The translations under genes and the position numbers were made by a program. DNA of 64,000 nt, from assembly GCA_051006995.1 (NCBI GenBank), contig JBPCSQ010000020.1, positions 1 to 64,000 of the forward strand, read 5' to 3'. A model generated the notes under the pieces. That model was given only the letters and a program-made list of their open reading frames with translations, was not told the DNA's origin and made no database searches. Origin of the DNA: JAIQGF01 sp051006995 (GTDB lineage: Bacteria; Acidobacteriota; Terriglobia; Terriglobales; Acidobacteriaceae). Below, in pieces: positions 25,601-32,938 of the stretch (position 1 is the first letter of the stretch; the number at the start of each line of letters is the position of its first letter).

Positions 25601-26281
25601 GGACTCGACCTCATCGCCGAACAGCTCGATGCGCACCGGGCGGTCCGATTCCGGCGAGTAGACGTCGAGAATGCCGCCGCGCAGGGCATATTCGCCCGGC
25701 ATTTCGACCACGTCGGTGGCGGAGTAGCCGATGGTGTTCAGGTGCTCCAGCAGCGGCTCAGCATCGAGCGTATCTCCCCGGCGGATAACCCGGACCATCT
25801 CGGCGTAAAACTCAGGCGCCCGCAGGCGCAGGGTCGCCGAAACCGCCGGTACCAGGACCACCGAGGCCGCGCCGTTGGCAATCCTAGCCAGCGCCGCCGC
25901 GCGCTCCTCTTGAATTTCCGGATGCGGCGACATGCCCTCGAAAGGCAGCACGTCGGGGGCAGGTAGTACGACCACCGTGTCGGCCGGCCTCTGCGCTGCT
26001 GCGCCGCCTCGATCACCATGCGATGCGATGGCGCCCGTCAGCTCGCCAAACGACACGATGACCGGTTGCAGATCCTCGGCAGCTCGATTGTCCTGGACCA
26101 GCACGATGAGCGGCTTGCCAGCCGCGCGATGCAGCAAAGCGATTAGCAATGCCTTGGCAGTGGGAGTGAGTCCAGAGACACCAAAACCTCCCGCGCCGGT
26201 CTTGAGGTGGGAGGCGGCACGCGCAACCGCGGGTAGGTTTTCCACGTCCGCGAAGAGATCGCGAACGAAGGGGAGGACCAT
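22613..26281 (-). CDS. mfd: Transcription-repair coupling factor
   Basis: 1222 residues. It removes RNA polymerase stalled at DNA lesions and recruits UvrA. The N-terminal UvrB-like part is followed by the CarD-like RNA-polymerase interaction domain (VGDYVVHVEHGIGQY). The superfamily 2 translocase has GDVGYGKTE near residue 697, VVVDEEQRFGV near 799 and TMSATPIPRTL. The C-terminal TRCF domain follows. It is about 70 residues longer than the E. coli protein. Part of the excess, about residues 382-407, is encoded by an intergenic-type repeat in frame (QPQINADERG). A TAGAAT box lies nine bases before ATG 26281, so the leader is very short. Confidence 0.97.
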   Translation of the reverse strand: MVLPFVRDLFADVENLPAVARAASHLKTGAGGFGVSGLTPTAKALLIALLHRAAGKPLIVLVQDNRAAEDLQPVIVSFGELTGAIASHGDRGGAAAQRPADTVVVLPAPDVLPFEGMSPHPEIQEERAAALARIANGAASVVLVPAVSATLRLRAPEFYAEMVRVIRRGDTLDAEPLLEHLNTIGYSATDVVEMPGEYALRGGILDVYSPESDRPVRIELFGDEVESIRKFDPGTQRSTTTVEEAPLLPLTDTPVREETLAAIHARLSGGRVSGEETLVEAAVRAGGVGVFPGWEFYAAVAGAEYTIFDVMPNAAVVAIEPDDIRRELDDWWERLGQMHERSGVGNLVRPEEISLAPDDLDQRLSRIPRVDLRHLALETTENNQPQINADERGSEEEQEDQRSSAFMSGQFLLSQPTTKFHGSVPAVVEEIKKLAAEDRRVLFTAASTGEVERLADIFSEYGVPFRLGSRTPRPGESYVDDAAYLMGEDVTTTVVKAHIPDGVVVPDARLVIFGARDLFDEPEAVTVRPQRSKSKTSAFVSDFRDLAVGDYVVHVEHGIGQYCGLKEIAQQDGEKAEFMILEYAEGARLYVPLTRLDLVQKYRSAEGARPALSRLGTQQWAKTKARVKKAMKDMADELLKLYAARKMGEGHAFPKDTQWLHEFEDAFEFNETEDQALAIVDVKRDMESPQPMDRLLCGDVGYGKTEIAMRAAFKAVSDNKQIAVLAPTTVLAFQHYETFKRRFAAFPINIEMISRFRSPRQQKEIVEKVEQGKVDILIGTHRLLSKDIKFHDLGLVVVDEEQRFGVRHKERLKQLKKEVDVLTMSATPIPRTLHMSLVGLRDMSVIETPPKDRIAIETVVAAWDEKLVKSAIERELAREGQTYLVHNRVDSIYEIAARVQELAPRARILVGHGQMTEGELEKVMLAFMRHEADVLVATTIIENGLDIPLCNTIIVNRADRHGLSELYQLRGRVGRSNRRAYAYLLVPPDTELTPLARRRLAALKEFSDLGAGFKIAALDLELRGAGNMLGGEQSGHIDAVGFELYTTMLERTVRELKGEAAPEEAETQLNLGLNIRIPAEYIREENQRLRMYKRVAGVESEAQLQEVRGELEDRYGPPPPAVRNLLEYATLKLLSGRVGVAAIERKRDVVSVRFTGGAAVDPERLARFVASQPGAAFTPAGVLKFLIKATAAEEILQRLKRLLEELSAGQIAQPLPPVAASD
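25061..25137. repeat. CGCAGAT-class palindrome inside mfd
   Basis: The words TGAACGCAGA (from 25062) and GCGTTCATCTGCGTTGATC (25106-25124) are inverted copies of the intergenic words seen at 645, 27620 and 52597. Here they lie within mfd, in frame and without a stop. They encode QPQINADERG and SSAFM with an acidic spacer between. Family members do not need this segment, so it is probably a tolerated insertion in a linker. Confidence 0.75.
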
Positions 26282-26290
26282 TCGAGGTCA

Positions 26291-26309
26291 ATTCTAACAG
26301 TGTTAGCAT
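26291..26309. promoter_or_regulatory. Back-to-back -10 boxes in a palindrome between mfd and the permease
   Basis: CTAACAGTGTTAG (26294-26306) is a perfect palindrome. TAGAAT on the minus strand (26291-26296) is nine bases before the mfd ATG. TAGCAT on the plus strand (26304-26309) is six bases before the permease GTG. The two promoters overlap, so RNA polymerase could occupy only one at a time. The palindrome could also be a repressor site. Confidence 0.5.
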
Positions 26310-26315
26310 TCGCCG

Positions 26316-27683
26316 GTGGCCTCGCCTCCCTCCCTACGCCGCAGCCTCGGCCTGCTGCCGCTGACCGCGGCCACGTTCTTCATGGTTTCCGGCGGCCCCT
26401 ACGGCCTCGAAGACCTGGTCCAGAAGGCGGGTTACACCCGCGCCATGCTGGTGCTGTTGATTGTGCCCTTCATCTGGAGCCTGCCGACGGCGTTCATGGT
26501 TGGCGAACTTTCCGCTGCTCTGCCCGAGGAGGGCGGCTACTACGTCTGGGTGCGCCGCGCGCTGGGGCCATTCTGGGGATTTCAGGAAGCCTGGCTGTCG
26601 CTGTTGGCCAGCATCTTCGACATGGCGATCTATCCGACGATTTTCGTGCTCTACCTCGGCCAGTTCGCCCCGGCCCTGGGCCGCGGCAGGAATGCAGTGC
26701 TGATCGGCGCAGCGGTCGTAGCCGTGGCGGCGGTGTGGAATATCGCCGGGGTTCGCGCTGTCGGCAGCAGCTCCGTTTACCTGATGCTGGCGCTGCTGTT
26801 TCCCTTTGCCGCACTCACGATCTATGCCATCGCGCACCGGGGAGGCCCCGCGGCGGCCATGCACGCTGGTTCCGTAGATTTGCCGGGCGCGCTGTCGGTT
26901 GCGATGTGGAACTACATGGGCTGGGACAACGCCTCCACCATTGCCGGCGAAGTGGAAAATCCGCAGCGCAATTATCCGCGCGCCATGATCGGCGCCGCCG
27001 CACTGGTGGCAGTCACCTATCTCGTGCCGGTGGGAGCCGCGCGCCTGGCAGGCTTGGACGCGAGCCTATGGACCACCGGTTCGTGGGTCACCGCCGCGGG
27101 CGCAATCGGCGGACATTGGCTCGCGCTGGCAGTCATTGCCGGCGGCATGATCTGCGGAGTAGGGATGACCATTGCCCTGGTGCTCTCCTATACGCGCGTG
27201 CCCTTCGCCATGGCGCAAGACGGATACTTGCCGCGCGCGTTGCTGCGCGTCCATCCGAAAACCGGCGCGCCCTGGGTGGCGATTGTGGCCTGCGCGGTCG
27301 CCTGGACGCTCTGCCTGCCGCTCGGCTTCGAGCGCCTCGTGCTGATTGACATCATTCTCTATGGCGTGGCGCTGTTGCTGGAATTCGTCGCGCTGGTGGT
27401 GCTGCGCGTCCGCGAGCCGGATTTGCCGCGGCCTTTCCGTTCCCCGGGCGGACTGCTGGGAGCAGCGACCCTGGGCGTCGGCCCCGCATTTCTGCTGGCG
27501 CTTACCTTCGTCCGCGGCGGGAGCGAGAAAACCGGACCGGTGACGGCGCTCGGGCTCGGCGGGATTCTGGCGGCCCTCGGGGTAGTCGTTTACTTCGCGC
27601 TCAGCGCAAAGAAAAAGATCAACGCAGAGATCGCAGAGACAGACAAAAAAGGCAAACCAGGATCTGCCACCGATTTGCGCTGA
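26316..27683 (+). CDS. APC-family amino acid/polyamine permease
   Basis: 455 residues with about twelve membrane helices. The early motif GGPYGLEDLVQKAG in helix 1 and EEGGYYVWVRRALG after helix 2 are typical of the APC superfamily, as is NYMGWDNASTIAGEVENPQRNYPRA in the middle. It should import amino acids or similar amines; the specific substrate is unknown. The last 20 or so residues (INAEIAETDKKGK) are encoded by a repeat element that also provides the stop codon. GTG 26316 fits the leaderless pattern. Confidence 0.9.
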   Translation: MASPPSLRRSLGLLPLTAATFFMVSGGPYGLEDLVQKAGYTRAMLVLLIVPFIWSLPTAFMVGELSAALPEEGGYYVWVRRALGPFWGFQEAWLSLLASIFDMAIYPTIFVLYLGQFAPALGRGRNAVLIGAAVVAVAAVWNIAGVRAVGSSSVYLMLALLFPFAALTIYAIAHRGGPAAAMHAGSVDLPGALSVAMWNYMGWDNASTIAGEVENPQRNYPRAMIGAAALVAVTYLVPVGAARLAGLDASLWTTGSWVTAAGAIGGHWLALAVIAGGMICGVGMTIALVLSYTRVPFAMAQDGYLPRALLRVHPKTGAPWVAIVACAVAWTLCLPLGFERLVLIDIILYGVALLLEFVALVVLRVREPDLPRPFRSPGGLLGAATLGVGPAFLLALTFVRGGSEKTGPVTALGLGGILAALGVVVYFALSAKKKINAEIAETDKKGKPGSATDLR

Positions 27684-27766
27684 TCAACGCAGATCAGAAA
27701 AGAATCAGTCTCCATCTGTGTTGATCCATGGCCGATTTGATTTTTTTCTCGGCGGCCTCTGCGTTG
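27620..27766. repeat. Nested CGCAGAG/CGCAGAT palindrome at the permease 3' end
   Basis: The outer arms CAACGCAGAG (27620-27629) and CTCTGCGTTG (27757-27766) are perfect inverses. The inner arms GATCAACGCAGAT (27682-27694) and ATCTGTGTTGATC (27714-27726) differ by one base. The element covers the last 21 codons and the stop of the permease. It ends 13 bases before the stop of the convergent FRG gene. Confidence 0.85.
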
Positions 27767-27778
27767 GTCCTTTTCTTC

Positions 27779-28567
27779 TTAAGTTCTCGGCGTGTAGTGC
27801 CGCTGCAGCCATCGCGCCAGGCCGTCGAGCCCGGGGAATAGAACGCGCTCGGTGATGTTGGCCTGGTCGAGCTTGTCGCGCACCTCCCACTTCAGCTCCG
27901 CTGGGATGATGATCCGCCGCAACAGGTCGCTGTGCTCTTTCACCAGCCATTCGTCTACACGCGCCAGTGGAGACGACATCATGGAGAATATGGAAAACTG
28001 GTTCACGATGCGCTGATCCAGCGACGGCGGCTCCAGAAAAACCGCAAAGTCTTCCTTCGATAGTTTTTCCAAGGCGCCGAGCGAGGGCGCTGCTCGGTCC
28101 AGCATCTCGACGGTGAAGGCATTGGAGCGCTCTTCCTGCAAGACCTCGCGGAGCGCCTTGGGCAGCAGCCGGTGCACGGCGACATAATTGACTGCCCAGA
28201 TCATGCCGTCGCGCTCGTAGCGGTCCAGTTCCACGGTCGCGAAGTGCAGCGCGACATAGGGCGAATAGCTCCAGTCGAGCAAGCGCGTGGGAACGCCGTG
28301 ATGCTGCGCGACGGCTAGCCAGTTCCATTGCGATTGGTCGCGCACGGCGTTCTCGCCGGCATATTTCTTGAAGTTGCGCAGCATGTGGAACTCGACCTCG
28401 CGGATGCTGCCGCCAAGCTTCATCAAGCCGGTGCGCAGGTCGGCGCGCGCGTCGCCCATACCGCGATAGATATGATCGGAGCGAAAGCGCCGAATGGACT
28501 CGTTCCAGGTGTTCTCGAAGAGCTCGCGGTTGAGCTCGGCCCAGGTGGTGACTCGGATGTCTTGCAT
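27779..28567 (-). CDS. FRG-domain protein
   Basis: A 262-residue soluble protein. The FRG domain occupies about residues 10-200. It has HIYRGMGDA (the F/Y-RG motif), then HHGVPTRLLDWSYSPYVALHFA, which is diagnostic of the family. The biochemical role of FRG proteins is not settled; some occur beside phage-defence genes, but no such partner is present here. It is convergent with the permease and followed upstream by the porin gene on the same strand. Confidence 0.85.
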   Translation of the reverse strand: MQDIRVTTWAELNRELFENTWNESIRRFRSDHIYRGMGDARADLRTGLMKLGGSIREVEFHMLRNFKKYAGENAVRDQSQWNWLAVAQHHGVPTRLLDWSYSPYVALHFATVELDRYERDGMIWAVNYVAVHRLLPKALREVLQEERSNAFTVEMLDRAAPSLGALEKLSKEDFAVFLEPPSLDQRIVNQFSIFSMMSSPLARVDEWLVKEHSDLLRRIIIPAELKWEVRDKLDQANITERVLFPGLDGLARWLQRHYTPRT

Positions 28568-28613
28568 AGTTGCAGAATCAATGAATTGAAAAATGGACCA
28601 CCCTGATCTTTAC

Positions 28614-28656
28614 ACAATTTCGCGATTACCCGATTACGCAATTAAGCGATTTTCAA
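28614..28656. repeat. Word element CGATTACC/ATTAAGCGATT at the porin 3' end
   Basis: The words ATTTCGCGATTA, CCCGATTACG and CAATTAAGCGATTTT are loose direct repeats about ten bases apart. An inverted partner is weak (AATTGAAAAATGG at 28583-28595). The porin stop codon overlaps its end. Confidence 0.45.
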
Positions 28657-30041
28657 AAATCCACGTGCAGCCGAAGCGCCGGGGCCCAAACTGGGCCGCG
28701 ATCGCGGTTGTACCCCGGATTGTTAATGTGCTGCAAATCGGCGGAAGCGAAGATCCCGCGCCATAGGTGCACCGTGTAGTACGTCTCCACGATCGTTTCG
28801 CGTCCGTAAGTCAGCGTGCCGTCGCCGAGCAGGAACCCTTGGCCGCCGAGGGCGAGATAACGCTGATGGTCGCGGGAAATCCCGTTGCTGACCAGCGCCA
28901 GCCCCAGTTTGTCATTCCTGCGCTTCCATCGCGTTCCGCGCAAATCTCCGCCGAGTTCCACCGTCTGATCCACCTCGGTGTACACAAAGGATTCGTGGCG
29001 GCCCTCGTTCCACCCGACCCGGACGAAGGCGCGCAGCACGGGCGTGATCTCCTGCAGCAGGTTCAATCCAAATCCATATTTGACCGCGTTCGCCTGCCTT
29101 GTGGCGGTGACGTCCGGCACCGACGTCGCGCCGGCGAGGAACAGTTCCACCGCGCGGCGGTAGTCGCCCATATTCGCGTGATTGACGAACCCGAGTACGC
29201 GGACGGAGGTAGCGCGCTTCGGCCAAAGTTTCGGGTGCAATTCCAGTTCGGCGTTCTCGGCGTGCGCACGCCACAAAGATGCAAGCTTCAGCCCGTTGGC
29301 AACCCTCGGCATGCGGGCCTCGGCGAAGCGCAGCACCGTTCCATGGTCGTGGTATTCGACGAGTGCGCCCTGCGTGTAACCGCGGGTATCGGCCGCATAG
29401 TCGTAAGCGCCGTTGTTGTCCACGGTCCAGTTGAGAAACTGGAGGTGACTGTCGCTGCCGGCATCGTTCTGGTCGAAGAAATCGACGGTGCTGAATTTGC
29501 CGACACGAATCTCCAGCCGCCGCGCCGGCAGGCGCGTGAACAGCGCCAGCGGCGTGCGGCCAGATTCCTCCTCGTCACTTCCCAGGGGAATAATCTGGTG
29601 CAACATGACGCGCGCAATGTAAGGCTTGGCGCCGAGGTCGGGATTGCGGACTACATCGAGGTTAGTAAAGCCGGCCAGGCCAAGCGCCGCGCTCACGCCC
29701 CGTCCGCTGGTGCTCTCCATGTGCAGCAGAACTTCCGTCGTCCCGGTGAGTTCCAGGCCGGTGTAGAGGGTTGCGACGCGCGAGTCCGCCGATTCGGAAT
29801 AGTTGTGAAGGCTGTTCAGTCCGCTGTATTTCGCCTGAAACGACGGATGCCACTGGAAGACGGTATTGAATTGGCCGCCAACGTACCAGCGCGTATTGTC
29901 CGGGTGCGGGATCATGGTGAGGGGATCGCCGGCGGGCTGCTCCTCGGGCCTACTGACAGTCGGGGACTGCGCCCAGGCGCAGGTCACGGCCGCCAGCAGC
30001 ACGATCATCCATGGAATCGTTCTCAACCGCGTTCCTCGCAC
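28653..30041 (-). CDS. OprB-like carbohydrate-selective porin
   Basis: 462 residues with a signal peptide (TIPWMIVLLAAVTCAWAQ). The rest is amphipathic beta strands typical of an outer-membrane barrel. It ends in HINNPGYNRDRGPVWAPALRLHVDF, the OprB C-terminus with its terminal Phe. Other family motifs are LGLAGFTNLDVVRNP and VGKFSTVDFFDQN. It should let sugars or other small solutes diffuse through the outer membrane. The stop codon touches the word element at 28590-28665. The upstream FRG gene is unrelated in function. Confidence 0.85.
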   Translation of the reverse strand: MRGTRLRTIPWMIVLLAAVTCAWAQSPTVSRPEEQPAGDPLTMIPHPDNTRWYVGGQFNTVFQWHPSFQAKYSGLNSLHNYSESADSRVATLYTGLELTGTTEVLLHMESTSGRGVSAALGLAGFTNLDVVRNPDLGAKPYIARVMLHQIIPLGSDEEESGRTPLALFTRLPARRLEIRVGKFSTVDFFDQNDAGSDSHLQFLNWTVDNNGAYDYAADTRGYTQGALVEYHDHGTVLRFAEARMPRVANGLKLASLWRAHAENAELELHPKLWPKRATSVRVLGFVNHANMGDYRRAVELFLAGATSVPDVTATRQANAVKYGFGLNLLQEITPVLRAFVRVGWNEGRHESFVYTEVDQTVELGGDLRGTRWKRRNDKLGLALVSNGISRDHQRYLALGGQGFLLGDGTLTYGRETIVETYYTVHLWRGIFASADLQHINNPGYNRDRGPVWAPALRLHVDF

Positions 30042-30208
30042 CCCGAAATCCCCTCATCCTAACAAGAGCGTCACGCTCAGTCCTCTTCCTGCGGTGAAGG
30101 CGAGCCCCCGGCGCTCTGTGATAGCGCTCACACCCGTCTGTGCGGTCCGCTGGTATAGTTTTCGGTTGCAGTGCACGCGCCAAGGCGGCTGTGCACTATG
30201 AGGTTTCC

Positions 30209-31507
30209 ATGGCCCGCAAATTTGACAACTCGCGTGAGCTCCAGCGGCGCGCGGCCAATGTGATTCCCGGCGGCGTGAATTCGCCGGTGCGCGCTTTTCG
30301 CGCTGTCGGCGGCGATCCGCCGTTCATCACCCGCGGCGAGGGCGCGCGCATCTTTGACGCCGACGGCAACGAGTTCATTGACTACGTCGGATCCTGGGGG
30401 CCGCTGATCCTCGGCCATGCCGCGCCGGAGGTGGTTGAGGCCGTCATCCAGGCGGCCCGCAGCGGCACCAGCTTCGGCGCCAGCACGCCCTCGGAAATCG
30501 ATCTTGCCGAAGCTGTGCTCGAAGCTTATCCCTCGATGGAGAAAGTGCGCTTCGTCAGCTCGGGCACCGAAGCGACCATGTCGGCCATCCGCCTGGCGCG
30601 CGCCTTTACCGGGCGCAAGTACATCGTCAAGTTCGAGGGCTGTTACCACGGCCACAGTGACGCGCTGCTGGTGAAGGCGGGCTCCGGCGTGGCCACGCTC
30701 GGCATTCCCGGTTCGGCGGGCGTGCCGGAAGAATTCGTGCAATTTACGCTGGCGCTACCCTACAACAATCCCGACGCAGTGGACGCCGCATTCAAGAAAT
30801 TCAAGGGCGAGATCGCCTGCGTAATTGTGGAGCCGGTGGTCGGCAACATGGGTTGCGTGCCGCCGCAGAAGGGCTACCTCGACGCGCTGCGCTACATCAC
30901 CTCGCGCGACAACGCGCTGCTGATCTTCGACGAGGTCATGACCGGATTCCGCCTGGCCTACGGCGGCGCTCAGGAGTTGTACGGCACTCGTCCGGACCTG
31001 ACGACGCTGGGCAAAATCATCGGCGGCGGCCTCCCCGTCGGCGCTTACGGCGGTCCGTCGGAGATCATGGACATGATCGCGCCCGTTGGCCCGGTGTATC
31101 AGGCGGGCACGCTGAGCGGAAATCCGCTGGCGATGGCGGCGGGGTTGGCGACCGTGTGCCACCTGCGCGACAATCGCGAGCTGTATGGACGCATGGAACG
31201 CATGGCGGCGATGCTGGTGAACATGGTCTCCGATGCCGCGCGCGAAGCCGGCGTGACTTTGACCGCTAACCGCGTGGGCTCCATGTTTACGTGGTTCTTT
31301 ACCGGCGAAGCGGTGAAAGACTGGGAATCGGCGGCAAAATGCAACACCGAGGCGTTCGGCCGCTTTCATCGCGCCATGCTGGAAGCGGGCGTTTACCTGC
31401 CTCCATCGCAGTTCGAGGCTGCCTTCCTGGGCGCGGCGCACACCGACGGCGAGATCAGCGAAACTGTGGCCGCGGCGCGCGAAGCGTTTGCGGCAGTACA
31501 GGTGTAA
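30209..31507 (+). CDS. hemL: Glutamate-1-semialdehyde 2,1-aminomutase
   Basis: 432 residues. This PLP enzyme converts glutamate-1-semialdehyde to 5-aminolevulinate in the C5 tetrapyrrole pathway. Family motifs include NVIPGGVNSPVRAF, FVSSGTEATMSAIRLAR, LIFDEVMTGFR and the PLP lysine in TTLGKIIGGGLPVG near residue 269. The frame extends to 30140, but ATG 30209 begins ARKFDNS as in homologues and is preceded by GAGG. A TATAGT box at 30154-30159 would give a leader of about 45 bases. Confidence 0.97.
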   Translation: MARKFDNSRELQRRAANVIPGGVNSPVRAFRAVGGDPPFITRGEGARIFDADGNEFIDYVGSWGPLILGHAAPEVVEAVIQAARSGTSFGASTPSEIDLAEAVLEAYPSMEKVRFVSSGTEATMSAIRLARAFTGRKYIVKFEGCYHGHSDALLVKAGSGVATLGIPGSAGVPEEFVQFTLALPYNNPDAVDAAFKKFKGEIACVIVEPVVGNMGCVPPQKGYLDALRYITSRDNALLIFDEVMTGFRLAYGGAQELYGTRPDLTTLGKIIGGGLPVGAYGGPSEIMDMIAPVGPVYQAGTLSGNPLAMAAGLATVCHLRDNRELYGRMERMAAMLVNMVSDAAREAGVTLTANRVGSMFTWFFTGEAVKDWESAAKCNTEAFGRFHRAMLEAGVYLPPSQFEAAFLGAAHTDGEISETVAAAREAFAAVQV

Positions 31508-31517
31508 CAGTCCTCAA

Positions 31518-31578
31518 TCGTCCGCCGTCAGTCGCCAGGCATTTGCCGCAGGTTTGCCTGAAGACCGACGACTGACTA
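31518..31578. repeat. GTCAGTCG/CGACTGAC word palindrome after hemL
   Basis: The left words (CGTCCGCCGTCAGTCG) and right words (CCGACGACTGAC) are imperfect inverses around an inner palindrome AGGCAtttgcc...TGCCT. The element fills the gap between hemL and the convergent small gene, whose stop codon (31576-31578) lies in the right arm. A similar GACGACTGACGAC word is seen at 42310. Confidence 0.6.
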
Positions 31579-31686
31579 CTTAAGCACGACGATGGCGAAG
31601 TACAGGGCCATCACCATGACCGTCCAGCCGAAGCCGAACGGGATCAGCACCTCATCTTCAATCTTCTGCCACTTAGACGATCGCAT
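31576..31686 (-). CDS. 36-residue single-pass membrane peptide
   Basis: A short ORF with a charged N-terminus (MRSSKWQKIEDEV), then a membrane helix (PFGFGWTVMVMALYFAIVV) and a terminal Lys. AGGTG lies five bases before the ATG. The stop TAG falls in the palindromic element at 31518-31578. It is convergent with hemL. No family is recognised; the orientation and clean amphipathic-plus-helix layout make it a credible small protein. Confidence 0.6.
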   Translation of the reverse strand: MRSSKWQKIEDEVLIPFGFGWTVMVMALYFAIVVLK

Positions 31687-31907
31687 GCCGCACCTGCCGA
31701 TGCGCCGATAGATTTGTGAAGTGAATCGGGTGGGCTGGAATCTGTGTCAGCTCGCGATTCCGGAAGCAGGCCGGGTCGAAGGCACGCCGCATAGCTCGGC
31801 TACGCAGCTCTATCTTCAAAAAGATTTACCCATCGCGTCCGCGACGCAGGTCACACTGGCATGTGCTCAGAACCAAAACAGGCAAAAGACAGCCTGAAGC
31901 CCGTAAC

Positions 31908-32789
31908 CTATAGTTTTAGCGTCTTCAGCCACTCACGCAGCGGCGCTCCGAGATCGTCGCGCTTGAGCGCGAACTCCACCGTGGCCTTCAGGAAGCCAAG
32001 CTTGTCTCCGGTGTCATGGCGCGTGCCGTCGAAATTGTACGCATAAAGTTTTTCGTGCTGCAGCAGCGCGCGCATGCCGTCGGTGAGCTGCAACTCGCCG
32101 CCGGCGCCGAGCTGCGTGCGTTCCAGCATGTCAAAAATGCGCGGCGTCAGGATGTAGCGACCGATCACCGCCTGGTCGGAGGGCGCATCTTCCATCCGTG
32201 GCTTCTCCACCAGGTTTTTCACGTCGAACAACTTGCCTGTCCAGCGGCCGTTGACCGGCACGGCGTCCACTACGCCGTAGGAAGAGATGGCCTTGCCTTT
32301 CACGGTCTGCGTGGCGATCACGGAAGATTGTGTCTCCTCGAACACCTCGACCATCTGTTTCAGGCAGGGCACATGGGCATCAATGACGTCGTCGGCCAGC
32401 AGCACGGCGAAAGGCTCGTTGCCCACCAGTTCGCGTGCCATCAGGACGGCATGGCCGAGGCCCATGGCTTCCTTCTGGCGCACGTAGGCGACGTGAATCA
32501 TGTCGGAGATGGAGCGCACGACCGCGAGCAGGTCGGTCTTGCCGCGCTCCTCGAGCATTTTTTCCAGCTCGTAGCTGACGTCGAAGTGATCTTCGATGGC
32601 CGACTTGCCGCGGCCGGTGATAATGATGATCTGGTCGCAGCCGGAGGCCAGCGCCTCCTCTACGCCGTACTGAATGATGGGCTTGTCCACCAGCGGCAGC
32701 ATTTCCTTGGGCTGCGCCTTGGTGGCGGGAAGGAACCGCGTTCCCAGCCCGGCAGCGGGGAACACCGCCTTGCGCACTTTCATCTTCAT
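31908..32789 (-). CDS. galU: UTP-glucose-1-phosphate uridylyltransferase
   Basis: 293 residues. It makes UDP-glucose for cell-envelope polysaccharides. The nucleotidyltransferase signature is FPAAGLGTRFLPATKAQPKE, followed by LVDKPIIQYGVEEA and the metal/nucleotide motif VLLADDVI. ATG 32789 and ATG 32783 are both possible. A 16-base perfect palindrome lies 25 bases upstream, next to a TAACTT box, so expression may be controlled there. No coding neighbour is cotranscribed. Confidence 0.96.
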   Translation of the reverse strand: MKMKVRKAVFPAAGLGTRFLPATKAQPKEMLPLVDKPIIQYGVEEALASGCDQIIIITGRGKSAIEDHFDVSYELEKMLEERGKTDLLAVVRSISDMIHVAYVRQKEAMGLGHAVLMARELVGNEPFAVLLADDVIDAHVPCLKQMVEVFEETQSSVIATQTVKGKAISSYGVVDAVPVNGRWTGKLFDVKNLVEKPRMEDAPSDQAVIGRYILTPRIFDMLERTQLGAGGELQLTDGMRALLQHEKLYAYNFDGTRHDTGDKLGFLKATVEFALKRDDLGAPLREWLKTLKL

Positions 32790-32814
32790 CTCGGATCCAG
32801 TCGAGCGGAATGAA

Positions 32815-32830
32815 GCTGCATTAATGCAGC
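32815..32830. promoter_or_regulatory. Perfect 16-base palindrome upstream of galU
   Basis: GCTGCATTAATGCAGC is symmetrical over its full length. It lies just downstream of a possible galU -10 box TAACTT (minus strand, 32836-32841) and would cover the transcription start. A dimeric repressor site is the simplest reading. Confidence 0.5.
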
Positions 32831-32938
32831 GAGATAAGTTAGCACATTGGACCCTCTGTGCTTGCGTGGGGCGAGGAACTTACGGCACCGCCGAAATGGA
32901 GTCATCCCGAGCGCAGCAACGACCAAAACTAAAAACAA

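Noticed and set aside
27779..28567. FRG gene as part of a phage-defence island
   Set aside because: No neighbouring nuclease, methylase, toxin, integrase or retron; neighbours are transport and biosynthesis genes.
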